Assembly (NCBI RefSeq): GCF_003319105.1
Contig: NZ_QOHH01000004.1
Span: 1-64,000, forward strand
DNA from: Blastococcus sp. TF02-09
GTDB taxonomy: Bacteria > Actinomycetota > Actinomycetes > Mycobacteriales > Geodermatophilaceae
Length of the DNA: 64,000 nucleotides
Direction: 5' to 3'
Part shown: piece after piece, positions 35,706 to 47,280 of the stretch
Layout of the letters: each line of letters opens with the position of its first letter
Numbering within the stretch: position 1 is the stretch's first letter
Translations under genes and position numbers: made by a program
The notes under the pieces: model-generated
Databases searched by the model: none
The model's input: the letters and a program-made list of their open reading frames with translations, nothing else
Told to the model about the DNA's origin: nothing

Positions 35706-35927
35706 GTGACGCAGACCGGAGGAGCGCTGCTCGGGCTGGCCGTCCTGGTCGCGCTCACGCACTGGGTCTGGACCCAGGTGGTGGCGCACGTCGATCCGCT
35801 GCTCATCCCGGCGGGCGCACGACGGCGGGTGGACCGCATCCGGGCCAACTCGGCGAACGTCTACGTGGCCTCCGGTGTCGTGGTGGCCGGCGTGCTGTGC
35901 GCCGAGGGTGCTCTCCTGCTCGGCTGA
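35706..35927 (+). CDS. Small membrane protein, unknown function
   Basis: The product has 73 residues with two hydrophobic helices: about 7-24 (ALLGLAVLVALTHWVWTQ) and 52-71 (NVYVASGVVVAGVLCAEGAL). A basic loop GARRRVDRIRAN separates them. The GTG has GGAGG six bases upstream, which supports real translation. It lies downstream of the tandem TCTCA-N3-TGAGA sites and convergent to the regulator gene, 27 bases from its stop. It might be part of the monooxygenase regulon. No family is recognised. Confidence 0.65.
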   Translation: MTQTGGALLGLAVLVALTHWVWTQVVAHVDPLLIPAGARRRVDRIRANSANVYVASGVVVAGVLCAEGALLLG

Positions 35928-35954
35928 GCGCTCCCCGCCCGACCGGTCGCGGGC

Positions 35955-37772
35955 TCAGGTCGGGGTGATGATCCCGAACTCGTGGATCTTGCGGTAGATC
36001 GTCGCCCGGGACATGCCGAGCGAGCGGGCCGCCTGCACCTTGTTGCCGTTGGTGTCGGCGAGGCTCCGCACGATCGCGTCGCGTTCCATGGACTCCAGTG
36101 CGGAGAGCACGCGGCGGCTGGTCGAGTGCAGGCCCGGGGGCAGGTCGCGTGCCTCGATCGAGCCGCTGCGCCGGTGCTGGACCACCTGGTGCAGGAGCGT
36201 CTGCAGCTCCTGCACGTTCCCCGGCCAGGAGTGCCGCATGAGCAGCCGCATGGCCTCGGGGGAGCAGGACAGCTGCTGCCCGGGCGAACCGACCTTGGAG
36301 AGGAAGAAGCGGACCAGGGTCGCGAGGTCGTCCAGCCGGAGCCGCAACGGAGGGACCGGCACCGAGGTCGGGAAGTAGGACAGCAGGGGGGCCAGCTGCA
36401 CCCGGTCCGCCCCGGGCCGCACGGTCACCGCAACCTGGGGACGATCGGCCTCCGGTGCCCGGCGCGCCTCCTGCAGGGCGGCCGTCACCGACCGGACCTC
36501 GCCCGCGTCCAGCGCGTCCAGGTGCGCGATGACCACCATCGCGTCGCCGACCAGCGACTGCCGGAGCGTCGCCGTCCACGTCGGGTCGACGCGGGCGTGC
36601 TCGGCGTCGAGCACGGTGTGCCGCCCCGGGAGCCGCCGTCGCAGCTGCACCGCGCGCAGCAGCGCCGACTTGCCCACGCCCGGCTCGCCCTGGAGCGCGA
36701 GCCACGTCCCCGTGGTCGCGGCGGCCTCCACCTCGCGGCACGCGCGCTGCCAGGACGGCGCCGCACCGACCAGCCCGGGCAGCAGCATCCGGCCGGGAGA
36801 CGCGGACCGCCCGGGGGAGCCGGACGCCCGCTTGCCGATCTTGACGTGGACCACCAGGCCGGCCAGCTCGGAGTCGGCGTCGACCTGCTGGCAGTACATC
36901 CGGGCCGGCGCACCGGTCGGCAGCTGGATCTCGACCGAGCGCCGACGGCCCGCGGGCAGGGTCCCGCCGGTCTCGACGGCCTGGGCGAGCAGGGCCGCCT
37001 GGTCGGAGGGCTGCAGCTCGGCGCGTGCGTGGTCGTTCATCGTCACGGCGTCCGGCGAGACCGCGAACACGATGCCGCTGGTCCGCCGGCAGGTCTGCCG
37101 GTAGGCCTGGAGCACGGCGAACTCCCGCATCTCCGAGTGCACGAGCAGTGCGTGCTGGATCTGGTCGGCCGTGTTCTTCGCCAGTGTCAGCAGCAGGGTC
37201 TCGGCGTCCCTGCGCCAGCAGGTCAGGTCGACCAGCCCGACCAGCCGGCCGGAGATCGGGTCGTGGATGGGGGCCCCGGCGCAGGCCAGGTCCTCCAGGT
37301 TCTCGGCGTAGTGCTCGTGCCCGAAGACCTGCGTCGCCGAGCCGGCCTCGAGCGCGGTCCCGATGCCGTTGGTGCCGACGAACTGCTCGGCGTAGTTGAA
37401 CCCGGGGGCGAGCAGGACGCCGTCCAGGTGCCGTTCCAGTCCGGAATCGCCGGTGCGCCGGCTGAGCACCAGCCCCGTGGGGTCGGTGAGCACGATGCTG
37501 ATCGGCTGGCCGGACATCTGCTCGTGCAGCCGGTGCAGGATCTGGTCGGCACTGCGGGAGAGCGGGGTGTCCAGATCGGGATCCCGCTCGTAGGGGAGCT
37601 CGATCCGGTCCGCGGCGACCTTCAGCGACCGCGAGCGGCGCCACGAGGCGAGGATCGGCGGCCGCACCTCCGGCGGCCGGGGCTCCTCGGCGGTGAGGAA
37701 GCGGATCCTGGTGTCCGCCAGGCCGTGCGCATCCGGCTGGACGTCGTCGTCGGCGCCACGGGCTCGGGTCAT
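35955..37772 (-). CDS. MimR/AcoR-like GAF-AAA-Fis activator lacking the sigma-54 contact loop
   Basis: The product has 605 residues from the ATG at 37772. The N-terminal GAF-like region includes GFNYAEQFVGTNGIGTALE. The central AAA-like domain keeps Walker A (GEPGVGKSALL) but lacks GAFTGA and a clear Walker B. It ends with HSWPGNVQELQTLL and a Fis-type helix-turn-helix (NKVQAARSLGMSRATIYRKI). Actinobacteria have no sigma-54, and such proteins (for example MimR of mycobacterial propane monooxygenase clusters) activate ordinary promoters. It is divergent from the prm operon and is its probable activator, likely binding the TCTCA-N3-TGAGA palindromes. Confidence 0.88.
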   Translation of the reverse strand: MTRARGADDDVQPDAHGLADTRIRFLTAEEPRPPEVRPPILASWRRSRSLKVAADRIELPYERDPDLDTPLSRSADQILHRLHEQMSGQPISIVLTDPTGLVLSRRTGDSGLERHLDGVLLAPGFNYAEQFVGTNGIGTALEAGSATQVFGHEHYAENLEDLACAGAPIHDPISGRLVGLVDLTCWRRDAETLLLTLAKNTADQIQHALLVHSEMREFAVLQAYRQTCRRTSGIVFAVSPDAVTMNDHARAELQPSDQAALLAQAVETGGTLPAGRRRSVEIQLPTGAPARMYCQQVDADSELAGLVVHVKIGKRASGSPGRSASPGRMLLPGLVGAAPSWQRACREVEAAATTGTWLALQGEPGVGKSALLRAVQLRRRLPGRHTVLDAEHARVDPTWTATLRQSLVGDAMVVIAHLDALDAGEVRSVTAALQEARRAPEADRPQVAVTVRPGADRVQLAPLLSYFPTSVPVPPLRLRLDDLATLVRFFLSKVGSPGQQLSCSPEAMRLLMRHSWPGNVQELQTLLHQVVQHRRSGSIEARDLPPGLHSTSRRVLSALESMERDAIVRSLADTNGNKVQAARSLGMSRATIYRKIHEFGIITPT

Positions 37773-37904
37773 GGCGCCTCGCCTTCGTCGCGCCGTGCTC
37801 TCGACAGTTCGAAGGATCGGCGGCGGGGTGCGGACCGCCGACGACCGGAAGCGCCGCCAGCCTAGAGGCGGAAGGCCCGGAGAGGGGGCGGCGTCCGGCC
37901 GCTG

Positions 37905-37917
37905 TCTCATAGTGAGA
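37905..37917. promoter_or_regulatory. TCTCA-N3-TGAGA palindrome upstream of the 82-residue gene
   Basis: TCTCATAGTGAGA is a perfect 5-3-5 palindrome located 60 bases before the GTG at 37978. It is also about 130 bases upstream of the divergent regulator start, so it could serve both promoters. The core matches the sites at 35614 and 38238. Confidence 0.7.
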
Positions 37918-37977
37918 TCGCCACGGCGTCCGCCCGGGGGATAGACCGGCGGGAGGGCATCCCGGAGGGGGGCGACC

Positions 37978-38226
37978 GTGGACGACGCCGGGCAGGCCGA
38001 GACCTACAACCCGTGGACGATCGTGAACCTCGTCTTCGGCCATCTGGCCGAGCAGGGGCTGCACCCCGTCCTCGGTGACGGCGGTGATCCGGGCGTCCCG
38101 GCGCGCGCGCTGCTGACCGCGCTGGGGATCCAGCCCTCCGCCGAGGGCAACCGTGCGGTCCGGCAGCAGGTGCACGAGCGCCTGGCCGAGATCCGCACCG
38201 CCTTCGACGACGACGACGACGACTGA
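37978..38226 (+). CDS. Small acidic-tailed protein at the head of the prm operon
   Basis: The product has 82 residues, starting at a GTG preceded by a GGAGGGG run. It begins DDAGQAETYNPWTIVNLVFGHL and ends in a run of six aspartates, AFDDDDDD. It has no membrane segment and no recognised fold. It lies between two TCTCA-N3-TGAGA palindromes and 90 bases before prmA, in the same direction. An accessory role (regulatory, metal handling or chaperone-like) for the monooxygenase is plausible but not supported by any motif. Confidence 0.7.
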   Translation: MDDAGQAETYNPWTIVNLVFGHLAEQGLHPVLGDGGDPGVPARALLTALGIQPSAEGNRAVRQQVHERLAEIRTAFDDDDDD

Positions 38227-38237
38227 GCCCTCGACTG

Positions 38238-38250
38238 TCTCGTAGTGAGA
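38238..38250. promoter_or_regulatory. TCTCG-N3-TGAGA palindrome upstream of prmA
   Basis: The core TCTCGTAGTGAGA sits in the longer imperfect palindrome GTCTCGTAGTGAGAC (38237-38251), 66 bases before the prmA ATG. The position suits an activator upstream of a promoter lying at about 38260-38310. It is one mismatch from the 37905 copy. Confidence 0.7.
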
Positions 38251-38316
38251 CGTGCGCTCCAGCCCTCCGGGAGTGGGATCACGGAGGACCGACGAGCCGA
38301 CTCGAGGAGAGTTTCG

Positions 38317-39966
38317 ATGAGCCGTCAGAGCGTGGCCAAAGCCCACGAGAAGATCCAGGAGCTGGCGTGGGACCCCCTGTACCACTCGCCGGTGTCCCAG
38401 TACGGAACCGACTACACCTTCCAGAAGGCGAAGAAGAAGGACCCGCTCAAGCAGGTGCTGCGGTCCTACTTCCCGATGCAGGAGGAGAAGGACAACCGCG
38501 TCTACGGGGCGTCCGACGGGGCCATCCGCGGCAACATGTTCCGCCAGGTCCAGCCGCGCTGGCTCGAGTGGCAGAAGCTCTTCCTGAGCATCATCCCGCT
38601 GCCGGAGATCTCCGCCGCCCGCGCGATGCCGTTGCTGTTCAACACGGTCCCGAACCCGGAGCTGCACAACGGCCAGGCGATCCAGATGATCGACGAGGTC
38701 CGGCACTCGACGATCCAGCAGAACCTCAAGCGCCTGTACATGAACAACTACATCGACCCGGCCGGCTTCAACAGCAGTCTGCGCAACTTCCAGAACGACT
38801 ACTGCGGCACCATCGGCCGGCAGTTCGCCGAGGGCTTCATCACCGGTGACGCCATCACCGCGGCGAGCATCTACCTCACGATCGTCGCCGAGACCGCGTT
38901 CACCAACACGCTGTTCGTCGCGATGCCGGCCGAGGCGGCCGCCAACGGCGACTACCTGCTCCCCACCGTCTTCCACTCGGTCCAGTCCGACGAGTCGCGG
39001 CACATCAGCAACGGCTACGCCACCCTGCTGATGGCGCTCTCGGACGAGGGCAACCACCAGCTGCTCGAGCGCGACCTGCGCTACGCGTGGTGGAACAACC
39101 ACCGCGTCGTCGACGCCGCGATCGGCACCTTCATCGAGTACGGCACGAAGGACCGCCGCAAGGACCGCGAGAGCTACGCCGAGATGTGGCGCCGGTGGAT
39201 CTACGACGACTACTACCGCAGCTACCTCGTCCCGCTGGAGAAGTACGGCCTGGTCATCCCGCACGACCTCATCGAGGAGTCCTGGAACCAGATCTGGAAC
39301 GAGGGCTACGTGCACGAGGTGGCGCAGTTCTTCGCCACCGGCTGGCTGGCCAACTACTGGCGCATCGACCCGATGACCGACGAGGACTTCGAGTGGTTCG
39401 AGCACAAGTACCCGGGCTGGTACAGCAAGTACGGCGCCTGGTGGGAGAACTACGCCCGGCTGTCGGTGGCGAACGGGCACAACCCGATCGCCCTCGAGGA
39501 CGTCGACTACGTCTACCCGGCGCGCTGCTGGACCTGCATGGTGCCCTGCCTGGTCCGTGAGGACATGGTCATGGCCGAGGTCGACGGGCAGATGCGGACC
39601 TACTGCCACGAGGCGTGCCGCTGGACCGACACGGTCGCGTTCCGGCCGACCTACCAGGGGCGCGAGACGCCCAACATGGGTCAGCTCATCGGCAAGCGGG
39701 AGTGGGAGACGCTGTACCACGGCTGGAACTGGGCCGACGTCGTCTCCGACATGGGGTACGTCCGCGACGACGGCAAGACGCTGGTCGCCCAGCCGCATCT
39801 GGACCTCGATCCCAAGAAGATGTGGACGCTGGACCACCTGCGCCGCTGCCCGCCGCTGCAGAGCCCGAACGTGCTGCTCAACGAGATGACCCCGGAGCAG
39901 CAGGCGGCCTTCCACGCCGACTACGTGCGGCAGGGACCCGCCGGACGGCCGGCGCCCGCGGCCTGA
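38317..39966 (+). CDS. prmA: Soluble diiron monooxygenase hydroxylase alpha subunit (propane monooxygenase type)
   Basis: The product has 549 residues, close to PrmA/MimA. The diiron ligands fit the family spacing exactly: E97, E127-x2-H130, E192, E226-x2-H229. These correspond to E114, E144/H147, E209, E243/H246 of methane monooxygenase. Motifs are [15 protein letters not shown] and [16 protein letters not shown] cysteine-rich patch near the end contains [17 protein letters not shown] lies six bases before the ATG. It activates O2 to hydroxylate a small alkane, or a related substrate such as tetrahydrofuran, phenol or a ketone. Substrate cannot be decided from this sequence. Confidence 0.95.
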   Translation: MSRQSVAKAHEKIQELAWDPLYHSPVSQYGTDYTFQKAKKKDPLKQVLRSYFPMQEEKDNRVYGASDGAIRGNMFRQVQPRWLEWQKLFLSIIPLPEISAARAMPLLFNTVPNPELHNGQAIQMIDEVRHSTIQQNLKRLYMNNYIDPAGFNSSLRNFQNDYCGTIGRQFAEGFITGDAITAASIYLTIVAETAFTNTLFVAMPAEAAANGDYLLPTVFHSVQSDESRHISNGYATLLMALSDEGNHQLLERDLRYAWWNNHRVVDAAIGTFIEYGTKDRRKDRESYAEMWRRWIYDDYYRSYLVPLEKYGLVIPHDLIEESWNQIWNEGYVHEVAQFFATGWLANYWRIDPMTDEDFEWFEHKYPGWYSKYGAWWENYARLSVANGHNPIALEDVDYVYPARCWTCMVPCLVREDMVMAEVDGQMRTYCHEACRWTDTVAFRPTYQGRETPNMGQLIGKREWETLYHGWNWADVVSDMGYVRDDGKTLVAQPHLDLDPKKMWTLDHLRRCPPLQSPNVLLNEMTPEQQAAFHADYVRQGPAGRPAPAA

Positions 39967-39978
39967 TCGACCGGTTCC

Positions 39979-40014
39979 GGACGGAGGTCCGACGTGCCCG
40001 TCGGGCCTCCGTCC
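39979..40014 (+). repeat. 16-bp stem hairpin between prmA and prmB
   Basis: Bases 39979-39994 pair with 39999-40014 over 16 positions (one G-T pair) around the tetraloop TGCC. It lies 13 bases after the prmA stop and 32 before the prmB start. No T-run follows, so it is not a normal terminator. It may protect the prmA message or reduce readthrough so that hydroxylase alpha exceeds reductase. Confidence 0.75.
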
Positions 40015-40046
40015 TGCCGTCCCCCGACGCAGTGCGGAAGGGAGCC

Positions 40047-41093
40047 ATGAGCGACAGCAGACATGTCGTGCGGTTCGAGCCGGTCGGCATCGAGATCGAG
40101 GTCGACGAGACGCAGACCGTGCTGCGCGCGGCGGCCGAGCAGGGGCTGATGCTCATGCACGGCTGCAAGGAGGGCCAGTGCGCGGCCTGCAAGTCCTTCG
40201 TCCTCGACGGCGACGACATCGAGCTGGAGCGCTACTCCACCTTCGCGCTGCCCGACTTCGAGCGCGAGGAGGGCTTCACCCTCCTGTGCCGGGCGCACGT
40301 CTACGAGGACGTGCGGATCGAGCTGCTCAACTACGACGAGGAGATGATCCGTTCCGGCCTGCCCATCCAGCACGCCGTGGCCCAGGTGACGTCGAAGGAA
40401 CCCGTCACCCACGACATGCGGCACCTCGTCCTCCAGCTGGTGGAGCCGGAGACGGTGGCGTACTTCCCCGGGCAGTACTTCGACATCACCGTCCCGGGGA
40501 CCGAGGAGAGCCGGTCGTTCTCCGTCGCCTGCACCCCGACCGCCGGCGGCGGCCGGCTCGAGTTCGTCATCCGGGTCTATCCCGACGGGTTGTTCTCCAC
40601 CTTCCTCGACCGCGAGCTCGCGGTGGGGGACCGGCTCCAGGTGGTCGGCCCGTTCGGGGTCTTCACCCTGCGCGAGGGCCGGGAGTCCGACCTGGTGTTC
40701 GTCGGTGGGGGTGCCGGGATGGCGCCCATCCTCTCGGTCCTCCGGTCGCTCGCCGAGCGGGGGAGCACCCGCACGGCGACCTACTACTACGGCGCCCGGC
40801 GCAAACGGGACCTGTGCTTCGAGAAGGAGCTCCGCGCCCTGGAGGAGGCGCTGCCGAACTTCCGGTTCGTGCCGGCGCTCTCCGAGCCGGACGCCGACGA
40901 CGGCCCGTGGGACGGCGAGGTCGGCCTGATCACCGACGTGGTGAAGGCGCACGAGACCGACCTGTCCGAAGCCGACTGCTACGTCTGCGGTCCGCCCCCG
41001 ATGGTCGAGGCGGCGATGGAGGTGCTGGCCGCCCTCGGCGCCCCTGACAAGCGCATCTACTACGACAAGTTCACGACCACCGGCACGCCCTGA
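40047..41093 (+). CDS. prmB: Monooxygenase reductase component (2Fe-2S / FAD / NAD)
   Basis: The product has 348 residues. The N-terminal plant-type ferredoxin cluster is C40, C45, C48, C81 (GCKEGQCAACKSF, then TLLC). It is followed by an FAD domain with ESRSFSVACTPT and an NAD domain with LVFVGGGAGMAPI and YVCGPPPMVE. It passes electrons from NADH to the hydroxylase. GGGAG precedes the ATG. The order alpha, reductase, beta, coupling protein matches prmABCD and mimABCD. Confidence 0.95.
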   Translation: MSDSRHVVRFEPVGIEIEVDETQTVLRAAAEQGLMLMHGCKEGQCAACKSFVLDGDDIELERYSTFALPDFEREEGFTLLCRAHVYEDVRIELLNYDEEMIRSGLPIQHAVAQVTSKEPVTHDMRHLVLQLVEPETVAYFPGQYFDITVPGTEESRSFSVACTPTAGGGRLEFVIRVYPDGLFSTFLDRELAVGDRLQVVGPFGVFTLREGRESDLVFVGGGAGMAPILSVLRSLAERGSTRTATYYYGARRKRDLCFEKELRALEEALPNFRFVPALSEPDADDGPWDGEVGLITDVVKAHETDLSEADCYVCGPPPMVEAAMEVLAALGAPDKRIYYDKFTTTGTP

Positions 41094-41152
41094 CCCACGA
41101 GCGCGGGCCCGTCCTGACCCAGCCCCGGACAGAACCAGAGGGAGATCCGACG

Positions 41153-42322
41153 ATGACCACCACCGCGGAGCGCAGTGCCCCCCACCCCGCCTTCACCGAC
41201 GCCGAGGCCGGGGCGCAGGAGTTCCCCGATTCCAACGCCCGCCGGTACAACTACTTCACGCCGGCCAAGCGGCGGCAGTCGCACTACGAGGACGTCACCG
41301 TCGAGGTGCAGCCCGACCCGCGGCACTACCTGAGCCAGGGCTGGCTGTACGGGTTCTCCGACGGGCGGGGCGGCTACCCGCTGGAGTGGACCGAGCTCAA
41401 GGCCTGGGGCAGTGACCGCCCCGTGCCCGAGCGCTTCCCCGGTTCGGGCGGCAAGGGCTACGACTGGCCGGCCCACGGCTGGCACGAGTTCCGCGACCCC
41501 AACGAGGAGTGGGAGCTCACCTTCTACCGGTACAACAGCAACGTCGTCCGGCAGATCAACCAGAACGTCGAGACCGCCCGCGAGACCAAGGCGTTCGAGC
41601 AGTGGACCCCGAACTGGGTCACCTTCGTCGAGCGCAACGTCGGCGCCTGGATGCACGTCGAGCACGGCCTGGGGCTGTACGTCTTCGCGAACGCGCAGCG
41701 CCGCGCACCGACCAACATGCACAACAACGCGATCTCGGTGAACAGCATGCACCGCATCCGGTTCGCCCAGGACCTGGCGCTCTACAACCTCACGCTCAGC
41801 GAGGAGATCGAGGGCTTCGACGGCACCGCCCACGTGGCCACCTGGAACTCCGACCCGGCCTGGCAGGGCGTGCGCGAGGTGGCCGAGGCGATGACCACCA
41901 TCGACGACTGGGCCGAGGCGGTCTTCGTCGCCAACGTCGTCTTCGAACCCCTCGTCGGCGAGCTGTTCCGCAGCCACCTCGTGCAGCAGGCCGCGCCCGG
42001 CAACGGCGACTTCGTGACGCCGACCGTCGTCGGCGCCGGTGAGCACGACTACGCCGAGCGGGACCTGCGCTACACGCGGGCGATGTTCGAGCTGCTCACC
42101 GACGACCGGGAGTTCGCCGACCACAACGTGGCCGTCCTGGACCGGTGGCTCTCCGAGTGGACGCCCCGGTGCATCACCGCGGCCCGGAAGCTGCAGCCGC
42201 TGTGGTCCCAGCCCGACGCCAAGCCGCCGCGGTTCGAGGACGGACTCGACCGGGCCAAGAACCGCTTCGCCGGAATCCTGTCCGACCTCCGCCTGCAGAC
42301 CCCCAAGGAGCTGACCCAGTGA
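41153..42322 (+). CDS. prmC: Monooxygenase hydroxylase beta subunit
   Basis: The product has 389 residues and resembles the ferritin-fold beta subunit. It begins with a conserved N-terminal arm ([20 protein letters not shown]), then [19 protein letters not shown] and, further on, [20 protein letters not shown] and [18 protein letters not shown]. It lacks the paired ExxH metal sites, as expected for beta. It supports the alpha subunit in the dimeric hydroxylase. GAGGGAGA is upstream of the ATG. The stop overlaps prmD (GTGA). Confidence 0.94.
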   Translation: MTTTAERSAPHPAFTDAEAGAQEFPDSNARRYNYFTPAKRRQSHYEDVTVEVQPDPRHYLSQGWLYGFSDGRGGYPLEWTELKAWGSDRPVPERFPGSGGKGYDWPAHGWHEFRDPNEEWELTFYRYNSNVVRQINQNVETARETKAFEQWTPNWVTFVERNVGAWMHVEHGLGLYVFANAQRRAPTNMHNNAISVNSMHRIRFAQDLALYNLTLSEEIEGFDGTAHVATWNSDPAWQGVREVAEAMTTIDDWAEAVFVANVVFEPLVGELFRSHLVQQAAPGNGDFVTPTVVGAGEHDYAERDLRYTRAMFELLTDDREFADHNVAVLDRWLSEWTPRCITAARKLQPLWSQPDAKPPRFEDGLDRAKNRFAGILSDLRLQTPKELTQ

Positions 42323-42690
42323 GCGTCTTCACGACCGCCGAGAGCCCGTTCAAGTCCGACAGCACGTCGTCGAACAAGTGCGGCGTCACGCTGATGAACA
42401 ACCAGGTCGGCAAGGTCATCGCCGAGGTCATGGCGACGAAGCCGGGCGTCACGATCCTGCCGCTGCCGTCGATGATCCGGGTGGACGCGATCCACCGGAT
42501 GGACTTCGACTACGCCGAGCTCTCCGAGGCCTTGGGCGAGGAGGAGGGCTTCTTCGACGCCGCCGCGCTCGAGGAGAACATGTCGACCCACTACGGCCGC
42601 ATGATCCACGAGGACGACCGGACGATCATGTTCGCCAATCCCGAGGACGCCGCCGCCTACCTCGGATTCGACCTCACCGCGTCCCGCTGA
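42319..42690 (+). CDS. prmD: Monooxygenase coupling/effector protein (MmoB-like)
   Basis: The product has 123 residues from a GTG overlapping the prmC stop. It contains [20 protein letters not shown] and [17 protein letters not shown], the core of MmoB/DmpM effector proteins. It has no cofactor. It binds the hydroxylase and tunes oxygen activation and substrate entry. The C-terminus [17 protein letters not shown] is typical of the propane-monooxygenase branch. Confidence 0.93.
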   Translation: MSVFTTAESPFKSDSTSSNKCGVTLMNNQVGKVIAEVMATKPGVTILPLPSMIRVDAIHRMDFDYAELSEALGEEEGFFDAAALEENMSTHYGRMIHEDDRTIMFANPEDAAAYLGFDLTASR

Positions 42691-42732
42691 ACCCGGCGCG
42701 TTCCCGCCTTCTCAAGAATCGGAGGAGCACAC

Positions 42733-43791
42733 GTGTACGAGAAGAATGGTGAGAAGTACTTCGTCGTCGACAGCCACATGCACTACTGGGACGCGAGCCC
42801 GGCGAACTGGGTGGCCGGCCACGAGAACTACGCCAAGGGCTGGATCGAGTGCTTCCACGCCTACCAGGGGCTGGGACCGCCGGAGACGCACTGGACGCTC
42901 GAGCACTTCCAGAAGTACTCCGAGGCCGACCTGATGAAGGACGTCTTCGAGGACGGCTACGTCGACGTCGCGGTCTTCCAGCCGACGTACCTCAAGGAGT
43001 GGTACGCCGAGGGCTTCAACACCACCGAGCGCAACGGGGAGCTGGCCCTCAAGCACCCGGGCAAGTTCATCGTCAACACCCGCTTCGACCCCCGCGACGG
43101 GGACGCCGGCCTCCGCGAGCTCGAGGAGAACGTGGCGCGCTGGGGCTCCCGCGGCCTGAAGCTCTACACCGCGGAGTGGAAGGACGACTCCCGCGGCTGG
43201 ACGCTCAAGGACCCGGAGGCCTACCGCTACCTGGAGAAGGCGCAGGAGCTCGGGATCAAGAACGTCCACGTGCACAAGGGGCCGACGATCTGGCCGCTGG
43301 ACAAGGACGCCTTCGACGTGTCCGACGTCGACCACGCGGCGACCGACTTCCCGGAGCTCAACTTCATCGTCGAGCACGTGGGCCTGCCGCGGATCGAGGA
43401 CTTCTGCTTCATGGCGACGCAGGAGCCCAACGTCTACGCGGGCCTGTCGGTGGTCATCGGCGGCCTCATGCACGCCCGGCCGAAGTTCTTCGCCAAGGTG
43501 ATGGGGGAGCTGCTCTTCTGGGTCGGCGAGGACAAGATGACCTTCGGGAGCGACTACGGCATCTGGGAGCCGAAGTGGCAGATCGAGGGCTTCGTCGACT
43601 GGGACTACCCGAGTGACGAGTTCTCCGACTACCCGCGGGTCACCACGGCCACCAAGAAGAAGATCCTCGGGCTGAACGCCGCGAAGCTCTACGACATCGA
43701 GGTGCCGGCGGAGCTGCAGCTGCCGCCCGAGGCGGGGATCCCGGCGGCCCGGGACGAGGCGCAGCTGGTGGACGACAAGGCCGGGGTGTGA
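42733..43791 (+). CDS. Amidohydrolase-2 family protein of the prm operon
   Basis: The product has 352 residues with the metal motif FVVDSHMHYWDAS (H15, H17) and a later TFGSDYGIWEP aspartate. It belongs to the amidohydrolase_2 group of zinc hydrolases and decarboxylases. GGAGGA precedes the GTG. In known prm/mim clusters such a gene follows prmD; its substrate is not established. It may be required for assembly or for processing an oxidation product. The stop overlaps the next start (GTGA). Confidence 0.9.
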   Translation: MYEKNGEKYFVVDSHMHYWDASPANWVAGHENYAKGWIECFHAYQGLGPPETHWTLEHFQKYSEADLMKDVFEDGYVDVAVFQPTYLKEWYAEGFNTTERNGELALKHPGKFIVNTRFDPRDGDAGLRELEENVARWGSRGLKLYTAEWKDDSRGWTLKDPEAYRYLEKAQELGIKNVHVHKGPTIWPLDKDAFDVSDVDHAATDFPELNFIVEHVGLPRIEDFCFMATQEPNVYAGLSVVIGGLMHARPKFFAKVMGELLFWVGEDKMTFGSDYGIWEPKWQIEGFVDWDYPSDEFSDYPRVTTATKKKILGLNAAKLYDIEVPAELQLPPEAGIPAARDEAQLVDDKAGV

Positions 43792-44512
43792 CGGCCGGGA
43801 CGCGGACCGGGGCCGAGGTCGGCGAGGTGCTCGCCGCCCTCGGCTCCGTGCGGGACCCGGAGCTGGACGAGCCGGTCACGACGCTGGGGTTCGTCTCCTC
43901 CTGCACCGTCTCCTCCGACGGCGTGGCACACGTGCGGCTCCGGCTGCCGACGTACTTCTGCGCGCCGAACTTCGCCTTCCTGATGGTCGCCGACGCCCAG
44001 GACGCGGTCATCGCCGTGGACGGCGTCACCGGGGCCGACGTCGTGCTGGAGGACCACTTCGCCTCCGACGCGATCAACTCCGGGGTCGCCGCGCGCGCGG
44101 GCTTCGTCGCCTCCTTCGACGGGCTGGCCGAGCGCGAGCTGGGGGAGCTGCGCGCCGACTTCGTCCGCAAGGCGGTGATGGCCGGGACCGACCGGGTGTG
44201 CCGGCCGCTGCTGGCCGGCGGGCGGCGGCCGGAGGAGCTGGCGGCGCTCACCCTCGGGGACGTGCCGGCGTCCCCGGAGCGGGAGCGACTGCGGCAGCGC
44301 CGGGCCGAGCTGGGACTGCCCTCCGGTCTCGCCGACCCGTTGCTCGTCGACCCGACGACGGGCGAGGCGGTGGGGGTGGACGCGCTCCCGCTGCACCTCG
44401 GGCGCGCCCGGCTGACCCGCGTGGGCGCCGACGCCAACAGCAGCATGTGCCGCGGCATGCTGCGCGAGCGCTATGCCACCCGCGGTCAGGGCCAGACCGA
44501 CGAGGAGCAGTC

Positions 44513-44516
<4 letters not shown>
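43788..44516 (+). CDS. DUF59/MIP18-type metal-sulfur assembly-like protein
   Basis: The product has 242 residues. The first ~95 match the DUF59 fold: VLAALGSVRDPELDEPVTTL, then HVRLRLPTYFCAPNFAF with a conserved cysteine. The remaining ~145 residues are a poorly characterised extension ending in SSMCRGML. It is translationally coupled to both neighbours. Related proteins help insert iron-sulfur or diiron centres. It could load iron into PrmA or the 2Fe-2S cluster of PrmB, as an inference from fold and operon position. Confidence 0.8.
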
Positions 44517-47273
<2,757 letters not shown>

Positions 47274-47280
47274 ACCGTCC

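Noticed and set aside
35803-39915. A 1370-codon open frame antisense to prmA and continuing through the regulator
   Set aside because: Open antisense frames are a by-product of the extreme GC bias. It has no family motifs, and both plus-strand prmA and minus-strand regulator in another frame are clearly real.
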